NCBI GenBank assembly: GCA_000434295.1
Contig: HF994935.1
Span: 717,758 to 732,793 of the forward strand
Length of the DNA: 15,036 nt
DNA from: Acetobacter sp. CAG:977
GTDB lineage: Bacteria; Pseudomonadota; Alphaproteobacteria; CAAGCB01; CAG-977
Reading direction: 5' to 3'
Part shown: positions 1 to 7,548 of the stretch, one piece after another
Layout: each line of letters begins with the position of its first letter
How positions within the stretch are numbered: the first letter of the stretch is position 1
Notes under the pieces: model-generated
The model's input: only the letters and a program-made list of their open reading frames with translations
The model's database searches: none
Told to the model about the DNA's origin: nothing
Program-made: the position numbers and the translations under genes

Positions 1-465
1 CGTATCTGCTGCCGTATGCATAAAAACCGCCCGTTGTTCACGACCGTTGAACCCAAAAATGCGGACTGTCTGTATGCCAGCATTAAAAACGACGAATATA
101 CCGTCATTCACGGGGATCTTGAAACAATTATGGCAGGTCTGTCTTGCGGGGAACCGTCTTTGCTGGCTTTGGAAATCTTAAAAGAATACTCCACGGGATT
201 TATGACGATCCCTGACACGCTTATCCCCGTGATGATGCGCGATCTGGCAAACAAAGAATGTGCCGATACGCCCGTCGTGTCCGGTGAATCCGGTGTTTCG
301 GGATTGGCGGGCTTGGTCACGGCTTGCGAAAATCCAGAATTCAGAAAAGCTTTAAAGCTTGATGAAAACAGCGTCGTTCTGCTGTTCAGCTCGGAAGGAG
401 CCACGGATCCCGCAATGTATAAAGAAATTGTGGGCAAATCGGCTCAGGACGTCGTTAAAGCTTAA
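1..465 (+). CDS. Diaminopropionate ammonia-lyase-like PLP enzyme, C-terminal part (left-truncated)
   Basis: The visible 150 or so residues match the C-terminal third of diaminopropionate ammonia-lyase (YgeX/DpaL family, usually about 400 residues). This fold-type II PLP enzyme splits 2,3-diaminopropionate into pyruvate and two ammonia in the cytoplasm. Blocks seen include TTVEPKNADCLY, GDLETIMAGLSCGEPS, the conserved VSGESG loop and VLLFSSEGATDP, all in family order. The PLP-binding lysine lies in the N-terminal part outside the window. The frame is open to the left edge, so the ATG at 16 is an internal methionine and not a likely start. The first five codons read RICCR, which does not look like the family, whereas the frame starting at base 3 reads YLLPYA then stops; a one-base slip near 18-26 is possible. 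The family call is firm; the substrate is inferred. A terminator follows directly, so this is the last gene of its unit. Confidence 0.82.
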   Translation, partial: RICCRMHKNRPLFTTVEPKNADCLYASIKNDEYTVIHGDLETIMAGLSCGEPSLLALEILKEYSTGFMTIPDTLIPVMMRDLANKECADTPVVSGESGVSGLAGLVTACENPEFRKALKLDENSVVLLFSSEGATDPAMYKEIVGKSAQDVVKA

Positions 466-478
466 AATCAAAATCCGT

Positions 479-511
479 AAAAAAAGAGCCGCTTTCGCGG
501 CTCTTTTTTCT
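479..511 (+). terminator. Rho-independent terminator after the ammonia-lyase gene
   Basis: A perfect 7-bp G+C-rich stem (GAGCCGC at 486-492, GCGGCTC at 497-503) closes a TTTC loop. It is flanked by an A run on the left and a T run on the right, which extend the pairing and supply the U tract. It starts 14 bases after the stop codon. Confidence 0.92.
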
Positions 512-531
512 TAATAAAAATGCCGAAACCC

Positions 532-559
532 TTGATACCGCCGAAAAATATGGTATTGT
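532..559 (+). promoter_or_regulatory. Candidate sigma-70-type promoter for the Cys-rich lipoprotein gene
   Basis: TTGATA (532-537, 5 of 6 to consensus) is followed after 16 bases by TATTGT (554-559, 4 of 6). Transcription would start near 566, about 28 bases before the TTG start codon. A perfect 11-base inverted repeat, ACAATTATTGT at 566-576, lies at the predicted start point and could be an operator, but this is speculative. This 128-base gap holds only the preceding terminator and this promoter. Confidence 0.45.
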
Positions 560-593
560 TAAAAGACAATTATTGTAATTAAAGGGGTAAAAC

Positions 594-1460
594 TTGTCGA
601 AACGCCTTGATTCTTTTAAGAAATTTTTGACCTTCTCCGCGCTTTTGACCGTTACGTCATCTTGCGGCATCATTGACGAAATCTTTAACGGCCCCTCCCC
701 GTTCGAACCGATGACAATCTTAACGCCAAAGGCCGCAAATTCCGTCGTCGTATGCCGAACACAACAATGTGCCCCCGCGCGCACGAATATGACGCGCGAA
801 TTTTTGTATAACAGCCTTCTAAACCTCTTTGACAACAATCTGGGGTCAACCGTTTTGTTGTGCGACGCCGATCCGAATTCCAGAATGTGCTTTGAAAATT
901 ACATTAAATTCACAATCAAAGCCGGCGTTACCCCCGCAACCGTCGTTATCGATTCCGCTAAAATCTTAGACGTGCGATTAAAGAAAAAAGAACAAACCAT
1001 CGAAATCGCACTGGATTACAATACTCATTATAACAGCGTGCGCCCGATTTGCAGAACGTCTAAAAACGCTCTGTTTGTCAAAACACCCGATTACGTTTTA
1101 ATGGAAGATACGGGTTACCGTTGTAAATTTACGACTATCTCGACGTCTTTGATTTCCACGGTCTATTCCATCGATTACGTCGATTTGGATTACGGCGTCA
1201 TCGGCATGAATTATTCATTCGGCGTATCGGGTCCCGCATACGGCGGCGGAACGGGATATATGCTGATGCGTTTCCAGAAAAACGCTTATCCTTCGGATCC
1301 GAAAAAATTCACTTTGCCGAAGGCACAACCCGAAGCTCCTGCTCCGAAAGCGGCTCTTGACACTCAAGGGAATAAAATCATTGAGGAATACGGTGTAAAA
1401 ACGGATGCGGCTCAGATCGCTCCGGGACAATATAAAGTCGCTCCCCTGCCCTTAAAATGA
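594..1460 (+). CDS. Exported Cys-rich hypothetical protein, probable lipoprotein
   Basis: I do not recognise this 288-residue protein. The start is a TTG, supported by AGGGG at 583-587 six bases upstream. The N terminus has a basic stretch (KRLDSFKK), a hydrophobic core (residues 11-20) and a cysteine at 24 in the context VTSSC. This resembles a degenerate lipobox, so it is probably an envelope lipoprotein. The mature part has six more cysteines (54, 59, 90, 99, 153, 177), an even number that could form three disulfides in the periplasm. Residues 200-225 are Gly/Tyr-rich, and the tail (243-288) is rich in Pro, Ala and Lys with no clear domain. It has its own candidate promoter and converges on surE through a shared terminator, so it is likely monocistronic. 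Export is likely; lipidation is less certain because the lipobox is weak. Confidence 0.75.
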   Translation: MSKRLDSFKKFLTFSALLTVTSSCGIIDEIFNGPSPFEPMTILTPKAANSVVVCRTQQCAPARTNMTREFLYNSLLNLFDNNLGSTVLLCDADPNSRMCFENYIKFTIKAGVTPATVVIDSAKILDVRLKKKEQTIEIALDYNTHYNSVRPICRTSKNALFVKTPDYVLMEDTGYRCKFTTISTSLISTVYSIDYVDLDYGVIGMNYSFGVSGPAYGGGTGYMLMRFQKNAYPSDPKKFTLPKAQPEAPAPKAALDTQGNKIIEEYGVKTDAAQIAPGQYKVAPLPLK

Positions 1461-1469
1461 CATAAGATA

Positions 1470-1503
1470 AAAAAAACAGCCCGAAACAGGCTGTTTTTTT
1501 TAT
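1470..1503. terminator. Bidirectional terminator between the lipoprotein gene and surE
   Basis: The stem CAGCC (1477-1481) pairs with GGCTG (1489-1493) around a 7-base loop and is extended by A runs on the left and T runs on the right. Read on either strand it ends in a T tract, so it can stop both the rightward lipoprotein transcript and the long leftward operon. It sits 10 bases after one stop codon and about 10 bases from the other. Confidence 0.88.
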
Positions 1504-1511
1504 ATCTGTAC

Positions 1512-2264
1512 TTAAAAGCGTTCTTTTAAAACAGGAAGCATTCCCATATCCGTGAAGCTGATCGAAACGGGCGTTACCGTAACGGCGCCGCGGGAAACAG
1601 CCTCGACATCGGCGCCGGGAGAATCATCTTCCGTGCGCAAAAAACCGATTTTAAAAGAAAAAGTGTCTTCCGACGTTTTTTCAACACGGACATCATCACC
1701 GATTTTGCGATGGCTGAGAACGGGAAATTCTATTCCGGAACATTTTTCTACGGAAACGGCGGGAAAATTAACGTTCATTAAAGTTCCCGAAGACCAGCCG
1801 ATGCCCAACAGTTTTTTGATAACTTCCGGAGCATAACGGCGCACGGTTTCCCAATGAGCCGCCTCGTCGGCGTTTTTAGCTCCGTACAGGCTCAACGCGA
1901 TGGAACGGATTCCTTGCAATGTGCCTTCTATCGCTGCGCCGATAGTGCCAGAATATGCAACGTCAAAACCTAAATTTGAACCCTGATTAACTCCGGACAG
2001 CACCAAATCCGGCAAATCGTCTTTCAGCAAATAGCGGCATGCGAAAATCACGCAATCCGTCGGCGTTCCTTCAACCGTATAATGTTTGTCGCCGACTTTT
2101 TTTACGGTCATGGTTCGCCCGGCGGTAAAAGAATGTCCCGTTCCGCTTTGTTCAAAAGCAGGAGCAACCACCCAAACGTCGTCGGACAAAGAACGGGCGG
2201 CTTCTTCTGCGACTTTAATCCCTTCGGCATCTATGCCGTCGTCGTTACAGATTAAAATTCGCAT
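1512..2264 (-). CDS. surE: 5'/3'-nucleotidase SurE
   Basis: SurE is a metal-dependent phosphatase that removes phosphate from nucleoside monophosphates and is linked to stationary-phase survival. The 250-residue length is normal. The N-terminal metal site MRILICNDDG (N7, D8, D9) is intact. S40 in FEQSGTGHS and N93 in SGVNQGSN are the other expected metal ligands, and the EGTPTDCV block (residues 65-72) is present. The start is an ATG at 2264 with only a weak GGGCGG ribosome site. The gene is last in the leftward operon, 21 bases after serS, an arrangement common in alphaproteobacteria, and ends at the shared terminator. Confidence 0.96.
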   Translation of the reverse strand: MRILICNDDGIDAEGIKVAEEAARSLSDDVWVVAPAFEQSGTGHSFTAGRTMTVKKVGDKHYTVEGTPTDCVIFACRYLLKDDLPDLVLSGVNQGSNLGFDVAYSGTIGAAIEGTLQGIRSIALSLYGAKNADEAAHWETVRRYAPEVIKKLLGIGWSSGTLMNVNFPAVSVEKCSGIEFPVLSHRKIGDDVRVEKTSEDTFSFKIGFLRTEDDSPGADVEAVSRGAVTVTPVSISFTDMGMLPVLKERF

Positions 2265-2285
2265 TTCGAAACCGCCCGTCGCCGT

Positions 2286-3563
2286 TTATTTTTTTGCAGA
2301 AATGACCGTTTGTCCGCCCATATATTTTTGAAGGGCTTCGGGAACGGTAATTGAACCGTCGGCTTGCTGATAATTTTCCATCACGGCGATCAATGCGCGC
2401 CCGACGGCAACGCCCGACCCGTTCAAAGTGTGGACAAAACGCGTCCCTTTCTGAGATTTGTTTTTGCAACGGGCATTCATGCGGCGTGCCTGAAAATCCC
2501 AACAGTTGGAAACACTGGAAATTTCACGGTATTTGTTTTGTCCGGGCATCCAGACTTCCAAATCGTGGGTTTTGCGCGAACTAAAGCCCATATCGCCCGC
2601 AGACAGGCAAACAACGCGATAAGGCAAATTCAGCCCTTTCAAAATATTTTCGGCGCAATTCGTCATGCGTTCATGTTCTTCCCATGATTTTTCGGGAGCC
2701 GTAATGCTGACCATTTCGACTTTATAGAACTGATGCTGGCGAATCATGCCGCGAGTATCTTTACCGGCGGCTCCCGCTTCGGAACGGAAGCAGGGCGTCA
2801 AAGCCGTAAAGCGCAAAGGCAAAGCGTCTTCGTCAATAATTTTGCCGGCGACCATATTCGTCAGGCTGACTTCCGCCGTCGGAATCAGCCAATAGCCGTT
2901 TTCCGTACGGAACAAATCTTCGGCGAATTTCGGCAACTGAGCCGTACCGTATGCCGCTTCGCTGTTCACAAGCAAAGGAACTTCGTATTCCGTATAACCG
3001 TGCTGTTGGGTATGCATATCCAGCATATATTGTCCCAAAGCGCGTTCCATGCGGGCAATATCGGCTGCCAAATAGACAAAGCGGGCGCCCGAAACCTTAG
3101 CTGCCTGTTCGAAATCCATCATACCCAGATTTGCACCGAGTTCGTCGTGTTCAAGCGGTTTGAAATCAAACTTGCGCGGTTCACCCCAACGACGGATTTC
3201 AACATTAAAAGAATCGTCGGGACCGTCGGGCACATCGTCGGCAGGACGGTTCGGCAAAGAAGACAAAAGCTTGTCAATTTGTTCCGCCATCAGGCGTCCG
3301 TCTTCTTCCATATCTGCCATGCCGCGCTTCAAAGCGCCGACTTCGTGCATTAAAACTTCGGCATCGCCGCCGTTCTTTTTGACTTCCGCGACCTGACGGG
3401 ACAAGTCGTTGCGGCGGGACTGCATTTCCTGCAAATCCGTTTGACAAGCGCGATATTTCTTGTCCAAGTCAAGAACTTCGGCAGAACGCGGCGCTAAACC
3501 TTTACGTTCCAAGCCTTTATCGAATTCTTCGGGATTTTCCCTGATCCATTTAATGTCGTACAT
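2286..3563 (-). CDS. serS: Serine--tRNA ligase
   Basis: SerRS charges tRNA-Ser (and tRNA-Sec where present) with serine in the cytoplasm. The 425-residue protein has the family's N-terminal helical arm (about residues 27-105), which binds the tRNA long variable arm, followed by the class II catalytic core. Visible signatures are PTAE at 228-231, motif 2 (CFRSEAG from 258 through RGMIRQHQF), and motif 3 NGSGVAVGR at 381-389. The ATG start has a good AGGAG about five bases upstream. It lies 36 bases after tatC and 21 bases before surE in the same operon. Confidence 0.98.
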   Translation of the reverse strand: MYDIKWIRENPEEFDKGLERKGLAPRSAEVLDLDKKYRACQTDLQEMQSRRNDLSRQVAEVKKNGGDAEVLMHEVGALKRGMADMEEDGRLMAEQIDKLLSSLPNRPADDVPDGPDDSFNVEIRRWGEPRKFDFKPLEHDELGANLGMMDFEQAAKVSGARFVYLAADIARMERALGQYMLDMHTQQHGYTEYEVPLLVNSEAAYGTAQLPKFAEDLFRTENGYWLIPTAEVSLTNMVAGKIIDEDALPLRFTALTPCFRSEAGAAGKDTRGMIRQHQFYKVEMVSITAPEKSWEEHERMTNCAENILKGLNLPYRVVCLSAGDMGFSSRKTHDLEVWMPGQNKYREISSVSNCWDFQARRMNARCKNKSQKGTRFVHTLNGSGVAVGRALIAVMENYQQADGSITVPEALQKYMGGQTVISAKK

Positions 3564-3599
3564 GGTTACTCCTGCAAAAAAATTTCTTTTGTTATAGAC

Positions 3600-4400
3600 C
3601 TAGTTTGCGTTCTTTTCAACCCGTTCTATGACCCAAATCGCGCCTTCGTACAGGATTAACAGCGGTATTGCCAATGCAAACTGGCTGATAACGTCCGGAG
3701 GCGTCGCTATCGCCGCCAATATAAAGATCAAAACAACGGCATAGCGTCGAAAATCTTTCAGGCTTTGCGCCGTGAACAGCCCTAATCGCGCCAGAACCAC
3801 CAAAACCAGGGGAAGCTGAAAACTTAAACCGAACGCCAAAAACAAAGAAATCAAAAAAGAAAGGTATTCCTGCAATCTGGCTTCCAACACGACGGGTAAA
3901 GCCCCGTCTTGCGCATTCAGCTGTTGAAAGCTCAACAAAAACTTGAACGCTGTCGGCATAACCGCATAAAAAACAAACGCACCGCCGCATAAAAACAATA
4001 CGGGCGCCGCGAAAAACATCGGACGAACAAATCTTTTTTCTTTTTCATAAAGCCCCGGCGCAATAAACCGCCACAGCTGAAACGCCGCAAACGGAAACGT
4101 CAGAAGGCACGCGCCAAATCCCGCCAGCTTTAAACGAGTGATAAAGCCTTCCGCAACGCCCGTAAAAATCATTCGCCCCGACCCGCCGGACAACTTCATC
4201 GAATCTGCCAAAGGAACGCTTAAAAAATCTAAAATATACTCTCCGGCAGGATAAACCGCCGCAAACGAAAAAACGAAGAACAAAAAAGTCTTTAACAGTC
4301 TTGATCTTAATTCGGACAAATGACCGACCCACGTCATCAGCCCCGCTTCTTCGTTTTCAAGGCGTTCGTCAAATTCCGGCGGAAAAATCGGTTCATTCAT
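3600..4400 (-). CDS. tatC: Sec-independent protein translocase TatC
   Basis: TatC is the polytopic receptor of the twin-arginine pathway; with TatB it binds RR signal peptides of folded proteins at the inner membrane. The 266-residue protein shows the family landmarks: GHLSELRSRLLK near residues 26-37, FIAPGLYEKEKRF in the first periplasmic and cytoplasmic region, and ATPPDVISQ before the last helices. About six hydrophobic segments are visible. Its ATG overlaps the end of tatB by eight bases, suggesting translational coupling, with an AAGGAC ribosome site inside tatB. The roughly 20-residue acidic N-terminal stretch before the first motif is unremarkable. Confidence 0.97.
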   Translation of the reverse strand: MNEPIFPPEFDERLENEEAGLMTWVGHLSELRSRLLKTFLFFVFSFAAVYPAGEYILDFLSVPLADSMKLSGGSGRMIFTGVAEGFITRLKLAGFGACLLTFPFAAFQLWRFIAPGLYEKEKRFVRPMFFAAPVLFLCGGAFVFYAVMPTAFKFLLSFQQLNAQDGALPVVLEARLQEYLSFLISLFLAFGLSFQLPLVLVVLARLGLFTAQSLKDFRRYAVVLIFILAAIATPPDVISQFALAIPLLILYEGAIWVIERVEKNAN

Positions 4401-4626
4401 CTTTGCCGTCCTTTTTTTCCGTCAAATATCTTTCCGCCCGTTCCGCCAGTCTGTCCGCATCATAAAGCGTGTCGTCCACAACGTTTTGCCATTTACGCCA
4501 AAAACGACGCAATCCGCGATACGCCCTGCCGCATACCCGCAAGACATCAGGAAGCTGTTTCGGTCCGACCGCAATCAGCGCAATAACCAAAACAACCGCA
4601 AATTCCGACCCGCTGATGCCGAACAC
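4393..4626 (-). CDS. tatB: Sec-independent translocase subunit TatB
   Basis: TatB forms the receptor complex with TatC. The N terminus MFGISGSEF, with Glu8, the single hydrophobic helix (about residues 8-21), the conserved GPKQLP hinge and the following amphipathic helix all fit TatB rather than TatA. The start is GTG at 4626, immediately after the tatA stop codon, with AAGGAC upstream. At 77 residues it is much shorter than the E. coli protein (171 residues): the long C-terminal tail is nearly absent, leaving a charged end rich in Lys, Asp and Glu. The call depends on position between tatA and tatC as well as motifs. Confidence 0.9.
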   Translation of the reverse strand: MFGISGSEFAVVLVIALIAVGPKQLPDVLRVCGRAYRGLRRFWRKWQNVVDDTLYDADRLAERAERYLTEKKDGKDE

Positions 4627-4836
4627 TTAAACGTCCTTTTCCTTGTTTTCCTCGGCTTTATTTTCTATGACCTTAATGTCTGCTTTTTTTTCGACATTCT
4701 CGTCTTCTGCCAGCCCTTTTTTAAACAAACGGACGCTTTTACCTATGTCTTCCGCCAAAGCAGGCAGCTTGCCGCGCCCGAACAAGACCAAAACAATCAA
4801 TAAAATGACTATCAGTTGCCAAAAACCAATGCCCAT
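4627..4836 (-). CDS. tatA: Sec-independent translocase subunit TatA
   Basis: TatA oligomers form the transport element of the twin-arginine translocase in the inner membrane. The 69-residue product has the typical short N terminus (MGIGFWQL), one hydrophobic helix (about residues 6-18), the FGRGKLP hinge, an amphipathic helix with GKSVRLFKKGL, and a charged tail. I chose the ATG at 4836 over the adjacent upstream TTG at 4839 because AGGGAGA (4844-4850) is seven bases from the ATG and only four from the TTG. The ribosome site overlaps the stop codon of the upstream M50 gene, and the stop abuts the tatB start. Confidence 0.95.
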   Translation of the reverse strand: MGIGFWQLIVILLIVLVLFGRGKLPALAEDIGKSVRLFKKGLAEDENVEKKADIKVIENKAEENKEKDV

Positions 4837-4848
4837 CAAAGATTCTCC

Positions 4849-5544
4849 CTATATTCCGAAAATGCCTGCCAATACCGACACCAGACGCTGCAACGCCCCC
4901 GCCAGAAAATAAGACACAAAATCAAAATCTCTGCCGATATAATCGCCCAACATCGGCACCAAAATCAACAAAGAAACGATCACGACAAAGCCGTATTTCT
5001 CGGTACCTGCAAAACGTATCGCCGCTTTTAAAGGCAAAATCCCCGTCAAAATCCGCCCTCCGTCCATCGGCAATACGGGGATCAGGTTAAAAATCATCAA
5101 AGACAGGTTAAACAGCACCGTATTGACCAAAACCATCTGAACCCAAAACGACGGTATATAGCCTGAATGTTTACATAAAGACAACACAACCAGACATAAA
5201 AGAGCCTGAGCAAAATTGCAGGCGGGCCCCGCCGCCGCAACCCAAGCCATTTGTGATTTCGGCTTTTTTAATTTTGAAAAATCAACGGGAACGGGCTTTG
5301 CCCATCCGAACATGAACGGCGCATGCACCAACACCAAAAACAAAGGAAAAATCACCGTTCCGAACGGGTCGACGTGCTTAAAAGGGTTTAAAGACAACCG
5401 CCCTTCCTTCTTTGCCGTATCGTCTCCGAAGTAAAGCGCCGCATATCCGTGAGCTATTTCGTGCAAAATAATTGCCGCCATCGCAGGCAACACCCAGCAC
5501 GACAAACGGTAAAGTTCGTCTGCAACGCTTAATTCTTCGTTCAT
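4849..5544 (-). CDS. M50 family site-2-type intramembrane metalloprotease
   Basis: This 231-residue polytopic protein belongs to the peptidase M50 (site-2 protease) family, which cleaves membrane-embedded substrates using zinc. The zinc site is complete: H28, E29 and H32 in ILHEIAHGYAA, with the third ligand D161 in LPMDGGRIL. The GRLSLNPFKHVDPFGT block (48-63) and AAGPACN (104-110) are also typical of the small, PDZ-free M50B group. About five or six hydrophobic segments are visible. It overlaps nagZ by four bases (ATGA) and precedes tatA by 12 bases, so it is co-translated with both. Its position is odd: many alphaproteobacteria carry scpA-scpB between nagZ and tatA. Substrate unknown. Confidence 0.93.
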   Translation of the reverse strand: MNEELSVADELYRLSCWVLPAMAAIILHEIAHGYAALYFGDDTAKKEGRLSLNPFKHVDPFGTVIFPLFLVLVHAPFMFGWAKPVPVDFSKLKKPKSQMAWVAAAGPACNFAQALLCLVVLSLCKHSGYIPSFWVQMVLVNTVLFNLSLMIFNLIPVLPMDGGRILTGILPLKAAIRFAGTEKYGFVVIVSLLILVPMLGDYIGRDFDFVSYFLAGALQRLVSVLAGIFGI

Positions 5545-6578
5545 TCAGCCTCCGAAAGCAATGCCGCTATCCTGTCAACGGCTTCCTGCGTTTCCACAAA
5601 CGGCATTTTATTTTCGGATTTTTCCCGCATACTGAAAGAACGTTGCAAACGTTCCGACGATTCCGACGACAACGGACGTATCCCGTCGGCAACGGCTTTC
5701 ATTTCTTCTTGTTTTCCGTTGCAATGCAAAACAGCGTCGCATCCCGCATCCAACGCCTGACGGGATAAAGAAGCAAAATCGCCTTTTAACGCCTTCATCG
5801 ACAAATCGTCGCAAATCAAAAATCCCTTAAATCCGATAAAACCGCGAATCACTTCTTCAATCACGCGGGCGGACAAAGAAGCGGGATGTTCTGAATCTAT
5901 CGAAGAATAAAGCAGATGAGCCGTCATCGCCCACGGAGCCGACGCCAAATGTTTAAAAGGATAAAAATCCGTCTTTTCCAGTTCAGCCCGACCTTCTGTA
6001 ACTTTCGGCAAATCAAGATGGCTGTCGCAAGACGAACGCCCGTGTCCCGGAATATGTTTAATAATCGGCATCACGCCTTCGTCCAACAACCCTTCGCAAA
6101 CGGACATTCCCAAATCGCAAACGGCTTGTACATCCGTTGAAAACGCTCTGTCTCCGATAACGTCATGCGCTCCCGCCACGGGAACGTCCAACAACGGCAG
6201 ACAATCAACGTCTATTCCCAAAGCCTTTAAATCCCGACCGATTAAGCGGGCGTTCAGATGTGCGGCTTCGCATGCCGCTGCCGGATTTTTGGCATAAAGA
6301 TCCCCGAATACTTTCTGAGCGGGATACGTTTTCCAATAAGGCGGTTTTAAACGTTGGACGCGTCCGCCTTCCTGATCTATCAGAACGGGAGCGTCTTCCC
6401 TGCCGACCGTTTCGCGCAGTGATGCCGTCAATGACTTCAGCTGTTCGGGCGTTTCAACGTTTCGCGCAAACAGGATAAAGCCCAACGGATTGACGTTTTT
6501 AAAAAAATCCTTTTCAAAACGGCTTAAGGTTGTCCCTTCACAGCCGAAAATAACGGATGAAGGCATATTATTTGGCAA
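5541..6578 (-). CDS. nagZ: Beta-N-acetylhexosaminidase NagZ (glycoside hydrolase family 3)
   Basis: NagZ is a cytoplasmic enzyme that removes N-acetylglucosamine from anhydro-muropeptides during peptidoglycan recycling. The 345-residue protein contains LIDQEGGRVQRL (67-77), KHIPGHG at 174-180, the DSH dyad at 185-187 on the mobile catalytic loop, and the nucleophile region CDDLSM (D257/D258). The start is TTG at 6578: AGGAG (6586-6590) is seven bases from it, while the in-frame ATG at 6566 would be 19 bases away with no closer ribosome site. The TTG overlaps the SPOR gene by 11 bases. The gene overlaps the M50 start by four bases. Confidence 0.95.
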   Translation of the reverse strand: MPNNMPSSVIFGCEGTTLSRFEKDFFKNVNPLGFILFARNVETPEQLKSLTASLRETVGREDAPVLIDQEGGRVQRLKPPYWKTYPAQKVFGDLYAKNPAAACEAAHLNARLIGRDLKALGIDVDCLPLLDVPVAGAHDVIGDRAFSTDVQAVCDLGMSVCEGLLDEGVMPIIKHIPGHGRSSCDSHLDLPKVTEGRAELEKTDFYPFKHLASAPWAMTAHLLYSSIDSEHPASLSARVIEEVIRGFIGFKGFLICDDLSMKALKGDFASLSRQALDAGCDAVLHCNGKQEEMKAVADGIRPLSSESSERLQRSFSMREKSENKMPFVETQEAVDRIAALLSEAE

Positions 6579-7545
6579 CGATACACTCCTGTTTTCGGGA
6601 TTTGAAACGGTCGCACAACGCTTTTGCCCCTTCGCGAGTTTCGAACGATCCGACGCGAAGCCTGTAAAAAACGTTCTTGCCGACGGTAACTTTGGAAATC
6701 GAATAAGGCTGGTCTTTCATCAAATCCTGATACTTGCGCGACAATCTTTTCCGTTCGCCTTCGGCTCCCGCCTGAGTGCGCGCCGAAATCAGCTGAACGC
6801 TGTATTTTTGCGAATCTTCTTTCTTTTGTTCGCTTTTTTGAGGCGTCGCTTCTTTTGTTTTCGGCTCTGGCGCGGCAGAAATCGGTTTCGGTTCCGATTT
6901 CGTTTCAGTCTTTGTTTCCGATTTTTCCTTTTTCAAGGATTCTTGCGTTTTTTCAGGTTCCGGTGACTGTTCCTGCGCTTTTTGTGTTTCGGGTGCCTTC
7001 TCCGGCAGAGAAGACGTCGAAACCGTTTCTTCCGTAACGGTTCTGAACATAACCTCTACGGGAACGCCGTTTTCATCGTATACGGTTCCCGATGCCAGTT
7101 CCGAAGTTTCCGAAACGTGTTCTGCCAACGCCCCGATCGGATCGCTGCTTTGTTTGACATCCGTCGGTAAAGTATCGGATTTTTCCGATTCCTGAGGAGC
7201 TTCGGGTTTTTCGGGAGGCGGAAGCAAGCGTTCCACGCTCAATTCGCCTTCCGTCGAGCGCAGACGGTCATAGACAAGCTTGTCCTGATTGGGAACGTCC
7301 ATTCCGCCGGGCGTTTTCGGACGAATGCGATAAAGCGAAGTATCCGCCTTAATCAACGGCAGTTCCCCGTCCGCATCGCCGTACAGCGACACATATTTTC
7401 CAAACGTCATCCAACCGACCGCCGCAGCAACGGCAACCCCGACGGCAATGCCGATTAAAATGGCGGGACGGCGGCGCTTTTGTTCCAAACGTTCTTCTCT
7501 GAACGCCCGTAACGGATCATCTTCCCGATAATCTTGAGGAAACAT
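6568..7545 (-). CDS. SPOR-domain inner-membrane protein
   Basis: This 325-residue protein has a short cytoplasmic N terminus rich in Arg and Glu, one membrane helix (about 28-48), a long periplasmic linker rich in Glu, Lys, Pro and Ser (about 105-245), and a C-terminal SPOR domain (about 246-325, with YSVQLISA and FYRLRVGSF). SPOR domains bind denuded glycan strands at division septa, so a role in division or septal wall remodelling is likely. Proteins with this layout sit between argS and nagZ in many alphaproteobacteria, which supports the call. The ATG has an AGGAG embedded in the 3' end of argS, three bases away across the gap. Confidence 0.93.
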   Translation of the reverse strand: MFPQDYREDDPLRAFREERLEQKRRRPAILIGIAVGVAVAAAVGWMTFGKYVSLYGDADGELPLIKADTSLYRIRPKTPGGMDVPNQDKLVYDRLRSTEGELSVERLLPPPEKPEAPQESEKSDTLPTDVKQSSDPIGALAEHVSETSELASGTVYDENGVPVEVMFRTVTEETVSTSSLPEKAPETQKAQEQSPEPEKTQESLKKEKSETKTETKSEPKPISAAPEPKTKEATPQKSEQKKEDSQKYSVQLISARTQAGAEGERKRLSRKYQDLMKDQPYSISKVTVGKNVFYRLRVGSFETREGAKALCDRFKSRKQECIVAK

Positions 7546-7548
7546 GGC

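Noticed and set aside
2733..3353. A 206-codon plus-strand open frame opposite serS
   Set aside because: It lies wholly inside a certain synthetase gene, shows no motifs, and is rich in Arg, Phe and Gln as expected for an antisense shadow.
3616..3990. A 124-codon minus-strand open frame within tatC
   Set aside because: It is in another frame of a gene with clear TatC motifs and is rich in Cys, Arg and Phe without any domain.
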